Positions 8,739-16,951 of a stretch of 64,000 nt of DNA are shown here, one piece after another. Under the pieces are notes generated by a model, which saw nothing but the letters and a program-made list of their open reading frames with translations, was not told the DNA's origin and searched no databases. This DNA comes from Parvularcula sp. (GTDB lineage Bacteria; Pseudomonadota; Alphaproteobacteria; Caulobacterales; Parvularculaceae). The stretch's first letter is position 1. Each line of letters starts with the position of its first letter. Location: NCBI GenBank assembly GCA_002704915.1, contig PAIP01000033.1:26323-90322 (forward strand), given 5' to 3'. Made by a program: the position numbers and the translations under genes.

Positions 8739-10169
8739 TTATCCTTCGTGAACGACTTTTGTGACAAGACAGGCCTCGACGCCCTCAGGGCCGTCTTCAG
8801 CTCCGTGTCCTGACCATTTGACGCCGCCGAAAGGCGAATCCGCGCCGCCGATCATCACCGTATTGATGCCGAGCATGCCGGTTTCAATCTGGTGCGACAG
8901 GCGTTTCTGCCGCGCTGAATCTTGCGTCCATGCGTATGCCGCCAGGCCATAGGGAAGCCGGTTCGCCTCGGTGATCGCGTCTTCTTCGGACTTGAAAGAG
9001 TTGCACAGCGCCACAGGGCCGAACGGCTCCACATTCATGATTTCCGAGTCGCGCGGAACATCGGAAAGAACGGTTGGCGCATAATAGAAGCCCTGATTGC
9101 CGATACGCTCGCCGCCTGTTTGGAGTTTGGCGCCGTGGGAAACGGCGTCGCCAATCAGTTTCTCCATGGCGTCGGGACGGCGCGGATTGGCCATGGGGCC
9201 CATCTGCACGCCATCTTCGAGACCGTTGCCGACCTTGAGCGCCTGGGCGCGCTTCGTATAGCCGGAGACGAAATCGTCATAGATCTCTTCTTCGATCATG
9301 AAACGCGTCGGAGAGACGCAGACCTGCCCGGCGTTGCGGAATTTCTGCGGCACCACAGTGTCGAGCACTTTGTCGAGATCGATATCCTTGAAGACGAGCA
9401 CGGGGCCATGGCCGCCAAGCTCCATCGTTGTGCGTTTCATGTCTTCCGCGGCGAGCTTCGCAAGGTGTTTGCCGATCACAGTTGACCCGGTGAAAGACAG
9501 CTTACGGATGATTGGCGAAGCGAGGAGATGGCGCGACACCTCATCGGGCACGCCGAAAACCGCTTGGGCGACTTCTTTGGGAAGACCTGCATCGAGCAAC
9601 GCCTGTAACACGGCGAGGGCGGAGGCGGGGGTTTCCTCCGCGGATTTCATGATGACGGAACAGCCTGCTGCGATGGGCGCGCCTAGCTTGCGGCCGGGAT
9701 TGCCGATCGGGAAGTTCCAGGGCGAGAAAGCCGCGACGGGGCCGACCGGCTCCTTGGTGACCGTGGAGCGCATGCCTTCGGGCCGGACCAGGGTCCGGCC
9801 ATAAATGCGATGGCATTCGCCGGCGTAAAAATTGAAGAGACCCACATTCATCATCACCTCGATGCGGGCTTCCTGGAAGGGCTTTCCTTCCTCCATGGTG
9901 GCGATGCGCGCCATATCGTCCGCGCGCTCCATCATCAGCCGCGCGGCGCCCTGAAGCACATTCGCGCGCTCCTGCGGGGTCGATTTGCGCCAGATTTTGA
10001 ACCCTTTTTCTGCGGTCTCCAGCGCGCGGTCGAGATCGGCGGCGTCGGCGAGCGGCAATTCGCCCAGCGTTTCCTCTGTGGCGGGGTTCACTACCGGGTG
10101 GGTGCGCCGCGAGCCTTTACTGATGCGCTCGCCGTCGATGATCATGTATAATTCGGGATAGGCAGTCAT
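8739..10169 (-). CDS. NAD(P)-dependent aldehyde dehydrogenase, aromatic aldehyde candidate
   Basis: A 476-residue ALDH-superfamily enzyme. Visible are the cofactor-binding segment FSPWNFPIGNPGRKLG, the FTGSTVIGK loop, general base Glu in TMELGGHGP, catalytic Cys in NAGQVCVSP, and EPFGPVA near the C-terminus. The spread resembles succinate-semialdehyde/vanillin dehydrogenase-like members. ATG 10169 is preferred because GGAAAGCG precedes it and the extra 34 upstream residues look non-coding. It is the first gene before ligW, so a formyl-guaiacyl or vanillin-type substrate is likely. A C1 or aliphatic aldehyde substrate is not excluded. Confidence 0.85.
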   Translation of the reverse strand: MTAYPELYMIIDGERISKGSRRTHPVVNPATEETLGELPLADAADLDRALETAEKGFKIWRKSTPQERANVLQGAARLMMERADDMARIATMEEGKPFQEARIEVMMNVGLFNFYAGECHRIYGRTLVRPEGMRSTVTKEPVGPVAAFSPWNFPIGNPGRKLGAPIAAGCSVIMKSAEETPASALAVLQALLDAGLPKEVAQAVFGVPDEVSRHLLASPIIRKLSFTGSTVIGKHLAKLAAEDMKRTTMELGGHGPVLVFKDIDLDKVLDTVVPQKFRNAGQVCVSPTRFMIEEEIYDDFVSGYTKRAQALKVGNGLEDGVQMGPMANPRRPDAMEKLIGDAVSHGAKLQTGGERIGNQGFYYAPTVLSDVPRDSEIMNVEPFGPVALCNSFKSEEDAITEANRLPYGLAAYAWTQDSARQKRLSHQIETGMLGINTVMIGGADSPFGGVKWSGHGAEDGPEGVEACLVTKVVHEG

Positions 10170-10288
10170 TTTACTTCGCTTTCCGTTTGCGTTCACTCTT
10201 GCTGCGCCAGCGTCACTTATAGGTGGTAATTCGTTTCCGCAGGCGAAATCTAGTCGAATGTCCATGGGCAAGAGCTGCCGATATGGTA

Positions 10289-10299
10289 GTGAATATCAC
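10289..10299. promoter_or_regulatory. Small inverted repeat in ALDH/SDR divergent promoter region
   Basis: GTGA-ATA-TCAC is a perfect 4 bp inverted repeat in the 219 bp space between the divergent aldehyde dehydrogenase and C-alpha dehydrogenase genes. A further GTGA follows at 10307, giving an overlapping TCAC-N7-GTGA. It could be an operator, but sites this short arise by chance. The downstream SDR gene has a strong AGGAGG ribosome site at 10379-10384. Confidence 0.25.
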
Positions 10300-10388
10300 A
10301 TCAATCGTGAAGCGGCGTCGAAAGATGGCGCGTCACGAAAGCCTCTAGATGGCTCAAGAAATCCGGTATCACGGATTCAGGAGGAACA

Positions 10389-11279
10389 ATGAAAGACTTC
10401 GCCGGGCGGACAGCCTTTATCACGGGCGGCGCCAATGGCATCGGGCTCGGGCTGGCGCGCGCATTGCTCGCCGAAGGCGTGAAAGTCGCCATCGCCGATA
10501 TAAGGCAGGAGGCCCTCGAAACCGCGCTTGAAACGCTGGATAACCAGGAAGTGATCGGCCTGCGCCTGGATGTCGCGTCACGCAAGGAATTCGCCGACGC
10601 CGCAGACGAGGCGGAATCCCGCCTCGGGCCGGTGTCACTGCTTTTCAACAATGCCGGGATCAATCTGTTTCAGACGATCGATGAAAGCACCTATGACGAC
10701 TGGGACTGGGTGCTTGGCGTTAATCTTCACGGCGTCATCAACGGGGTGCAGACCTTTGTGTCGCGCATGAAAGACCGCGGCGAGGGCGGACATATCGTCA
10801 ACACCGCCTCGATGTCGAGCTTTCTCGCCGGACCTGTGCCCGGCATTTACAACACCGCCAAATTCGCAGTTCGCGGCTTGTCGGAATCCCTGCGCTATTC
10901 CCTTGCGCCGCACCGCATCGGCGTTTCCGTACTCTGCCCCGGCCTCGTCAAAAGCCATATCTACGCCAGCGACGATGTTCGGCCGGAAGCATTGGCGGCG
11001 CGGGGCAAGCCTGTGGACGCGGCCTTCAACACGCAATTGGCGAAAGTGCATGAAGCGGGTATGGAGCCCGATGAAGTTGCGGCGAAAACGCTCGAGGCCA
11101 TTCGCGAGAATAAATTCTACATCTTTCCGCATCCGGAATTCAGGGACGAACTCCGGGAAGTCTTTGACGAAATCATTGCCGATTACCCGAAAGGCGACGC
11201 CCCGGTGGAGCGCCTCGCTTTCGAGCGGGGACGGCGGGAGAATTACCGCAAGGCTCGCGCGGCGGCGCGCGGCAAATAA
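10389..11279 (+). CDS. LigD/LigL-type C-alpha dehydrogenase (SDR)
   Basis: A 296-residue SDR of the group that oxidises the benzylic alcohol of beta-aryl ether dimers in sphingomonads. N-terminus MKDFAGRTAFITGGANGIG; acidic residue after strand 2 in IADIRQEA, which predicts NAD specificity; NNAG; the group-typical ESTYDDWDWVLGVNLHGVING in the middle; catalytic Ser and YNTAK in NTASMSS...YNTAKFAVRG; and a long C-terminal helical extension beyond a classical SDR, ending in an Arg/Ala-rich tail. It has a strong AGGAGG ribosome site. The gene converges with the GST pair, 10 bp apart, which would use the ketone that it makes. Confidence 0.85.
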   Translation: MKDFAGRTAFITGGANGIGLGLARALLAEGVKVAIADIRQEALETALETLDNQEVIGLRLDVASRKEFADAADEAESRLGPVSLLFNNAGINLFQTIDESTYDDWDWVLGVNLHGVINGVQTFVSRMKDRGEGGHIVNTASMSSFLAGPVPGIYNTAKFAVRGLSESLRYSLAPHRIGVSVLCPGLVKSHIYASDDVRPEALAARGKPVDAAFNTQLAKVHEAGMEPDEVAAKTLEAIRENKFYIFPHPEFRDELREVFDEIIADYPKGDAPVERLAFERGRRENYRKARAAARGK

Positions 11280-11289
11280 GCCGGCGCAA

Positions 11290-12072
11290 TCAGCCCCAGC
11301 GATTGATTTCCGGACCCGGCGCCCAGATATCCTGCGGCGTCGCCGTCCTGGCGAGGGACAAGGCGCGCGAAACCGACGGTCTCGCCTTCACGCGGTCAAG
11401 CCAGCCCGCGGTGCGGCTGGCGCCGTCGAACGCGCCCGGTTCGAGATCGCGCATGCCGGCGAGCCAGGCGTAAGTCTCAAGATCGGCGATGGAAAAATCC
11501 CCCAAGAGCCAGTCGCGACCGTCCGAGAGTTGCGTTTCCACTTTATCGACCGCCGCTTTGATCTTCGCTTTTGAATCGTCGACCTTTGCGTCATCGAAAG
11601 CGCCGGCGCGGATATCCGCCCAACGCGTTTTCAGATCCTCGCTTTTGATCGGCGCGATGAGTTTTTCGAATGCAGCGTCATCGAGCGCCGACAGCTTATC
11701 CGCAAGGTGCGCCTTGACGCCGAGATAAGCGGCGGCGGGCGCCACGCGTTCGATAATCTGCCGGCACCATGTCATCATTTGCCAGCGCGCAAAGGGATCT
11801 TGCGGCGCAATCGGCGAGATGGATGCGCTGTCATTGAGATAGCAGGCGATAAACACCGAATCCGCCATGGGTTCGCCGTCGGCAACGAGAACCGGCCCTT
11901 CGCCCTCAATGCTCATATGGACTTCAACGCCGCTCGGCACATTGTCTTGATGGCGCTCGCCCATGGTCAGATCGATGTTGCGCAGTTCCGCATCGTGTCC
12001 GGTTTCGAAAAGCGCCGCCAGGACGGTGAGCGACGGGCCATTGGGTTCGCCGTGATAAAGCACCAAAGCCAT
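11290..12072 (-). CDS. Glutathione S-transferase, BaeB-like partner of a beta-etherase pair
   Basis: A 260-residue GST. The N-terminal thioredoxin domain starts MALVLYHGEPNGPS and has a less canonical glutathione site: EGEGPVLVADGEPMADSVFI replaces the usual VPAL...ESxxI run. The helical C-terminal domain carries DWLLGDFSIADLETYAWLAG, the folding motif of GSTs. The ATG overlaps the TAA of the upstream GST gene by one base (TAATG), so both are translated in equal amounts. This arrangement of two unlike GSTs fits BaeAB, the heterodimeric beta(R)-etherase of Novosphingobium, where BaeB is the divergent subunit. The assignment rests on context and general resemblance, not on alignment. Confidence 0.78.
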   Translation of the reverse strand: MALVLYHGEPNGPSLTVLAALFETGHDAELRNIDLTMGERHQDNVPSGVEVHMSIEGEGPVLVADGEPMADSVFIACYLNDSASISPIAPQDPFARWQMMTWCRQIIERVAPAAAYLGVKAHLADKLSALDDAAFEKLIAPIKSEDLKTRWADIRAGAFDDAKVDDSKAKIKAAVDKVETQLSDGRDWLLGDFSIADLETYAWLAGMRDLEPGAFDGASRTAGWLDRVKARPSVSRALSLARTATPQDIWAPGPEINRWG

Positions 12073-12833
12073 TATGAACGCTCCAGGATTTTTATGCGCG
12101 TCGCCAGATCGGTCTTGCCCATGGCCCAGGTCTTTTTCGCCGCCGGGCGCTCGTAAATCTTGCGCAGCCATTCGAGGATATGCGGCGTTTTTTCGTCATT
12201 CGACAATTCAGGCTGCGACAGGGGCAGGGCGTAGGCGATATTGAAACCGTTTACATCCGCGAGACTGTACTGGTCGCTGGCGAGCCATTCGCGTTTTGAC
12301 AATTCCTCTTCGAGCATGCGGATGCCGAACGCGACGCGGCGCTGGGACTCTTTCATTTCCTCTTCGCCGAAGGTTCCGTAGATCGCCTTGCGCCAGGCGA
12401 CGCGCCGTTCGGGCAGGGGAATGCGGTCGATGGCGGCTTTCAGCATGTCCGGGTCTTTGCTGCGCACCATCGGGCCTATGAACACCGACCAGCCGATCAT
12501 GGAGAAGGACGGGGCCAGCCACTGGTCCATGAATTTCATCCACCAGCGGATGCGCCATTGGTCTTTCGGATCGTCCGGCATCAATTTCGGGCCGGGAAAG
12601 GCCGCGTCCACATATTCCATCATGGCGGTCGATTCCGTCAGCACCCGGTCGCCATGGGTCATGGCCGGGATCGTGCCTTCGGGATTGATGGCGAGATAGT
12701 CCGGCTTGTGCTGATCGAAATTCAAAAGATCGACATAATGGCTGTTGAAGTCGACGCCTTTTTCCATCAAGGCCAGCATGGGTTTGCCGGAATTGGCGTT
12801 TGGCTCCCAATGATAAAGCGTGACATCGCTCAT
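12072..12833 (-). CDS. Glutathione S-transferase, LigF/BaeA-type beta-etherase candidate
   Basis: A 253-residue GST. N-terminal domain MSDVTLYHWEPNANSGKPML has the N-A-N-S segment (Asn14, Ser15) at the position of the glutathione-activating residues of LigF-related etherases, then INPEGTIPAM with the cis-proline and LTESTAMMEYV. The C-terminal domain includes MIGWSVFIGPMVRS, which resembles the same region of LigF, and SLADVNGFNIAYALP. LigF cleaves the beta(S)-aryl ether bond; BaeA is a LigF relative in a heterodimer. ATG 12833 has GAGAGAA upstream and gives the normal length. It is the first gene of the GST pair, with coupled translation into the second. Confidence 0.82.
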   Translation of the reverse strand: MSDVTLYHWEPNANSGKPMLALMEKGVDFNSHYVDLLNFDQHKPDYLAINPEGTIPAMTHGDRVLTESTAMMEYVDAAFPGPKLMPDDPKDQWRIRWWMKFMDQWLAPSFSMIGWSVFIGPMVRSKDPDMLKAAIDRIPLPERRVAWRKAIYGTFGEEEMKESQRRVAFGIRMLEEELSKREWLASDQYSLADVNGFNIAYALPLSQPELSNDEKTPHILEWLRKIYERPAAKKTWAMGKTDLATRIKILERS

Positions 12834-13091
12834 GCGCTTCTCTCGTCTTTGCCGCTGTCGCAGGCTGAGGGACCAGCCGGTCTGTCGCATAGTCATAGTC
12901 AAAAACATTCTGCGCCGATTGCCGGATAGCGAAAGAAAACGAGACCCGGCCCGAGATGAATTCCCCGCTGGTTATTGTGCGGCGCACACTTCTCCGTGAC
13001 CGATTTCCTGCATTTGATCCTTCTCATTTGGCGTCGCCCGCAATAGCGCAGAATGGTCAAAAGAAGGCCGCGAACAAAAGGAGCAGGGCGC

Positions 13092-13928
13092 ATGACGGAT
13101 CAGCATATCGAAGACTGGAATGGCGAAGTCGGTGAGCGCTGGCTGAAATATCTCGTTCCGTTCGAGTCGATGATCTCACCCATCAATGCGTCCCTGATGA
13201 AAGCGGCGGCGTTCAAGCCCGGCGAGCAGGTGGTGGAGGTCGGCTCTGGCGGCGGCAAGAACGTCATCGAGATCGCAAAAGCGGTCGCGCCGTCGGGCCG
13301 CGTCCTCGGCGTCGATGTCGCGGAAATCCTGATCGCGCACTCGAAAAAGCGCGCAGCGGAAGCTGGCGTTGACAATGTTGAGTTGAAATGCGCCGACGCC
13401 CAGACGGCGAGCCTCGATGCGCCGCGCGACCGCGCCTTTTCGAGCTTTGGCGTGATGTTTTTCGAGGATCCCGACAAGGCCTTCGCCAATATCAGAAGCT
13501 GGGTGAAGCCGGGCGGCGATTTCACCTTTTCCTGCTGGGGCCCGCCAGATCATAATCCCTGGATAGGCATGGTCGGGGCCATCGCCGGCAAATATGTGGA
13601 CATGCCCGAACGAGACCCGGACGGACCGGGCCCTTTTCGCATGGCGGACCCGGAAGCGACCAAGGCGCTCCTCGAACGCGCCGGATGGAAAGATGTAGAG
13701 TGCAACTTATGGCGCGGCGAGCAATTGCTTGGCGGGGAGGGCGCGACGCCGGAAAGCGCCGCCGATTTCGTCATGAATGCGCTCGCCATCGGCGAACCGC
13801 TGGATGAGGCGGGCCCAGGTGTGAAAGACAAAGCGCGCGGGGAAATCGTCGAGGCGCTGAAACCCTATTACAAGGATGGGTCGGTGCGCCTCGACGCCGC
13901 CGCCTGGATTGTCACGGCGGTAGCTTGA
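13092..13928 (+). CDS. Class I SAM-dependent methyltransferase
   Basis: A 278-residue soluble methyltransferase. Motif I is VVEVGSGGGKNVIEIA, the acidic residue of motif II is in LGVDVAEILI, and motif post-II has KCADAQTASL; FSSFGVMFFEDP matches the UbiE/Methyltransf_11 pattern, in which SAM binding is seen but the acceptor is not. ATG 13092 is chosen because AAGGAG lies 9 nt upstream. It stands alone between the GST pair (divergent) and a convergent amidohydrolase gene. A role in O-methylation of a catechol-type intermediate is possible but not shown. Confidence 0.82.
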   Translation: MTDQHIEDWNGEVGERWLKYLVPFESMISPINASLMKAAAFKPGEQVVEVGSGGGKNVIEIAKAVAPSGRVLGVDVAEILIAHSKKRAAEAGVDNVELKCADAQTASLDAPRDRAFSSFGVMFFEDPDKAFANIRSWVKPGGDFTFSCWGPPDHNPWIGMVGAIAGKYVDMPERDPDGPGPFRMADPEATKALLERAGWKDVECNLWRGEQLLGGEGATPESAADFVMNALAIGEPLDEAGPGVKDKARGEIVEALKPYYKDGSVRLDAAAWIVTAVA

Positions 13929-13961
13929 AGACTTCTGTAAATGCTGAGGTGCGTTCTTCCT

Positions 13962-14129
13962 CCCTCTCCCCCTTGGGGGAGAGGGCTGGGGTGAGGGGGT
14001 AGCCTCTGCCTTACATTACCGCGCATGAAATACGCGACACTCAATGTTCAATCTTAACTTAGACACCGTTTCAGACCGAAATGTTGCTCACCCTCACCCC
14101 AACCCCTCTCCCTCAAAGAGGGAGAGGGG
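13962..14129. repeat. Intergenic REP-like element, two hairpins in inverted orientation
   Basis: Between two convergent genes. Arm one at 13962-13985 is CCCTCTCCCCC-TT-GGGGGAGAGGG, followed by CTGGGGTGAGGG. Arm two at 14103-14129 is CCCCTCTCCCTC-AAA-GAGGGAGAGGGG and is preceded by CACCCTCACCCC, the reverse complement of the first tail. The whole is therefore a mirrored pair as in bacterial BIMEs. Near-identical units recur at 60650-60776. It probably also ends transcription from both sides. Confidence 0.85.
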
Positions 14130-14138
14130 CTTTTAGTA

Positions 14139-15275
14139 TTAGGCCGGCAGGCGGAAGACGCGTTCGGCGTTTTCCTGCATCAGCATTTTCTTGTGGGCGG
14201 GCGGAATATCCATCCGGTCATAGGCGGCGACTTCGTCCGATGACTGCTGATAGGGGTAGTCCATGGCGTAGAGAACGCGTTCCGGCCCCATCACGTCCAT
14301 GCAGAATTTGATGGCCGGCTCCCAGCCCACGCCGCTCGTCGTGATCCAGATATTATTCTGGAAATAGTGGCTCATGGGATGTTTCAGCGTCACCGCGGGC
14401 TGCCCGCCGCGAAGGCCCGGCACGCCGTCGGCGTTCGACTGCATCCAGTCGAAGCGATAAATATGCAAAGGCATGCACTCGCCGAGATGGCCGATCACGA
14501 GACGCAGCTTCGGATATTTATCGAAGGCGCCGGAAAGAATAAGGCCCATCGTGTGGTTCCACACATCATGCGGGAAACCGCCGAGCGCGCCGAGCGTGCC
14601 GCGCGCCGTATAAACCCTGTCATCGAATGGCGCAGTCGGATGGATGTAGAGCGCGGCGTCGTTTTCCTCGAGCGCGGCAAGAATCGGATCGCATTGCGGC
14701 TCGTCGAGAAAATGCCCGCGGAAATGCGAGTTCAGGACCGCGCCGTTAAGCTTCAACTCTTTCATGGCGCGTTCGATTTCCCGCGCGGCTGCGTCTGGGT
14801 CCTGCGGCTGAAAAGCGGCGAGGGCGGAAAAGCGATCAGGGCGTTTGGCGCAGGCTTCGGCGGCGATGTCGTTCGACTTTGCTGCGAGGCGCGTTCCTTC
14901 CTCCGGCTCCAGCACTTGCGGGCCCGGCGCCGTTAACAGGAGAAGCTGACGGTCGATGCCATATTCATCCATATGCGAAATGCGCAGATCGCCGAGATCG
15001 CAGAGCATTTTCTGGAGTTCCGGCATGGAGGCGAACATGCCGCCCATCTTGAGCGCCGGATCGTTGGGCGCATTTGCACTTTTCAGGAGTTTGACCTGAG
15101 CCTCGACAAGGTCTGGAAACGTCCAGGCTTCTTCGGTGGCGATGCGCTTGTAGGGCGCGTTGCGGTCGATCTCGCCGGCGGGCGGCGCCATTCCGATGCG
15201 CCGCCTTACGCCGCGCTCCACCATATGGCCGCGAAGGCCTTTCTCGCTGCCGTCGGGAAGTTTTTCATTCGCCAT
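14139..15275 (-). CDS. LigW-like amidohydrolase (ACMSD-type decarboxylase family)
   Basis: A 378-residue member of amidohydrolase family 2, similar to the LigW gene product at 7683-8735 but about 28 residues longer at the N-terminus. Shared marks are RIATEEAWTFPD (metal Glu), YIHPTAPF, VIGHLGECMPLHIYRFDW and LYAMDYPYQ with the metal-binding Asp. The arginine that lies in SPSER of LigW is replaced by a different segment (ASMPELQKM), so the carboxylate pocket and substrate are likely different. Its ATG overlaps the end of the NTF2-like gene by 11 nt, so the two proteins are made together. It may be a decarboxylase or a hydratase/hydrolase; decarboxylation is the best guess. Confidence 0.8.
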   Translation of the reverse strand: MANEKLPDGSEKGLRGHMVERGVRRRIGMAPPAGEIDRNAPYKRIATEEAWTFPDLVEAQVKLLKSANAPNDPALKMGGMFASMPELQKMLCDLGDLRISHMDEYGIDRQLLLLTAPGPQVLEPEEGTRLAAKSNDIAAEACAKRPDRFSALAAFQPQDPDAAAREIERAMKELKLNGAVLNSHFRGHFLDEPQCDPILAALEENDAALYIHPTAPFDDRVYTARGTLGALGGFPHDVWNHTMGLILSGAFDKYPKLRLVIGHLGECMPLHIYRFDWMQSNADGVPGLRGGQPAVTLKHPMSHYFQNNIWITTSGVGWEPAIKFCMDVMGPERVLYAMDYPYQQSSDEVAAYDRMDIPPAHKKMLMQENAERVFRLPA

Positions 15276-15954
15276 TGAGTTTCGCTCCCATCACCGGATG
15301 CGCATAATGATATGGCACGTCATGACGGTGCGGCCAGGTCTGGCGCGGCTCCGGCAGAAGTTCATCCGGCCCCAGCGGATTTTTCGGATAGGTTTCGACG
15401 GCCGGCTGTAAATGCGCCTCCGTATGCGCCCAGCCTTTTTCATATTCGGCCTGCCACTGCACCATATAGTCGAGACGCTTGATCTTCCAGACGCCATCCT
15501 CGCAGACATAGTCGTTTTCATAGACGCCCGCTTCATAGAATTGTTCGGGCAGACCTTCCGGTTTATAGTCGCGGCTCTCATGGTTCCCGCCCATGAGGAC
15601 GGCGCGGAACCGGCCTTTCGCGGTTTTGCGATCATCGGCGACCGTGATGATGTCCTGCATCTGAAAGTGATCGAGCAGGAACCCGTATTCCGGGCCCGGC
15701 TTTCCTTTCGTGAAAAAATTTTGGAACCAGGTCTTGTAGAGCCGGGCAATGCCTTCATGACCTTTATAAATGCCTGAAAGGAAAACGACCTCGCCGTCCT
15801 CGGAAAAGAGCTGCACGACTTCATCATACTGGCAGAAATCAATGTAATAGCCGTAAGCGTAATGAAGCTTTCGGATCGCGTTCAGATCTTCGATCTTGCC
15901 GACGCGATTTTTCAGCTCAGCAAGCTCTGACTTCATATCGTCAAGTTCACTCAC
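15265..15954 (-). CDS. NTF2-like protein resembling diarylpropane lyase LdpA (copy 1)
   Basis: A 229-residue soluble protein: a short N-terminal coiled coil (residues 1-25, rich in Glu/Lys/Leu) and an NTF2/SnoaL-like cone fold starting at IRKLHYAYGYYID. It shares with the gene at 29652 the blocks YDEVVQLFSEDGEV, GIYKGHEG, LLDHFQMQ and EDGVWKIKRLDYM. In Novosphingobium and Sphingobium, LdpA (formerly LsdE) is a cofactorless NTF2-fold lyase that removes formaldehyde from erythro-diguaiacylpropanediol and gives lignostilbene. GTG 15954 is taken as start because GGGAGG lies 6 nt upstream. It is coupled to a LigW-like gene and is near a lignostilbene dioxygenase. The exact reaction is inferred. 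Confidence 0.78.
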   Translation of the reverse strand: MSELDDMKSELAELKNRVGKIEDLNAIRKLHYAYGYYIDFCQYDEVVQLFSEDGEVVFLSGIYKGHEGIARLYKTWFQNFFTKGKPGPEYGFLLDHFQMQDIITVADDRKTAKGRFRAVLMGGNHESRDYKPEGLPEQFYEAGVYENDYVCEDGVWKIKRLDYMVQWQAEYEKGWAHTEAHLQPAVETYPKNPLGPDELLPEPRQTWPHRHDVPYHYAHPVMGAKLNGE

Positions 15955-16036
15955 GGCGTCCTCCCGGTTATCATTCTTGCTACCCCGATGGATAACATGC
16001 GGGGCGCGGCAAACCACTATCGCCGGGGAGGCATTC

Positions 16037-16951
16037 ATGGACTGGCAGGGAAAAACGGCGTTCATTACCGGCGGGGTGTCGGGCATTGGTTTCGGCGTGG
16101 CGCGCGCCTTTTCAAATGCGGGCATGCAGCTTGCGCTGAGCTATCGCAATGAGGATTACAGGAGCGAGGCCGCCAAATGGTTTGAGGAACAGGGGCGTGA
16201 GGCGCCGCTCTTCGTCAAGCTGGATGTGACCGACCGGAAACGCTTTGCAGCGGCCGCCGACGAAGTAGAAAGCTATTTCGGCAAGGTGCATGTGCTCGTC
16301 AACAATGCCGGCGTCAGCGTCTTCGGGCCGGCGGACGAGGCGACCTATGACGATTACGACTGGATCATGGGCGTTAATTTCGGCGGGAATGTGAACGGGC
16401 TGGTTAGCTTCATCCCGAAGCTCAAGGCCCATGGCGAAGGCGGGCATATCGTCAATGTGGCGAGCATGGCGGCGTTCATTGCAGGCCCTCAGGCTGGCAT
16501 CTATACCGCGAGCAAATATGCCGTGCGCGGTCTCACCGAATGCCTTCGCTACAACCTCGCGCCTTACAATATCGGCGTGTCGTTATGCTGCCCTGGACTC
16601 ACCAAAACCAATGCCTGGGATTCGGCGCTCAAACGCCCGGACAAATTCAAGGACAGCGGCCTCGGGGAAGTGAACAAGGCGGAGCTTGAGAAATTCGGCG
16701 GCGCTTTCGATCTCGGCATGGACCCGCTTGAAGTGGGCGAGAAAATCCTGAAGGGCATGACGGAAAATCGCGGCCTGATTTTGACCCATCCAGAGCATGG
16801 GCCGGATATTCAGGAAATCTATGAGACCACAATGGCGGCCTTGCCGGACGAACCGGCGCCGGAAGGGCGGCTCGAAATCGAACGACTGCGCCGCGAAGCG
16901 AACAGGGCCGCTGCGGCGGGTTCGAAGATCGGGCTCGGCGATCTGACCTAG
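16037..16951 (+). CDS. LigD/LigL-type SDR with altered cofactor motif
   Basis: A 304-residue SDR with the same long layout as the three other C-alpha dehydrogenase-type SDRs here: ITGGVSGIGFGVARAF, NNAG, EATYDDYDWIMGVNFGG, catalytic Ser in NVASMAAF and YTASK, and a helical tail. After strand 2 it reads LSYRNED where the other three have ADIR, so the usual acidic residue is absent and Arg takes its place; this suggests NADP(H) preference. ATG 16037 has GGGGAGG upstream. It is divergent from the NTF2-like gene (82 bp) and converges with a lignostilbene dioxygenase gene; the two stop codons share the bases CTAG. Confidence 0.83.
   Translation: MDWQGKTAFITGGVSGIGFGVARAFSNAGMQLALSYRNEDYRSEAAKWFEEQGREAPLFVKLDVTDRKRFAAAADEVESYFGKVHVLVNNAGVSVFGPADEATYDDYDWIMGVNFGGNVNGLVSFIPKLKAHGEGGHIVNVASMAAFIAGPQAGIYTASKYAVRGLTECLRYNLAPYNIGVSLCCPGLTKTNAWDSALKRPDKFKDSGLGEVNKAELEKFGGAFDLGMDPLEVGEKILKGMTENRGLILTHPEHGPDIQEIYETTMAALPDEPAPEGRLEIERLRREANRAAAAGSKIGLGDLT

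Noticed and set aside
14081..14311. Small plus-strand frame starting in the repeat (LTPTPLPQRGRG-like translation)
   Set aside because: This translation is the typical false product of the REP-like element, and the rest is antisense to the LigW-like gene.
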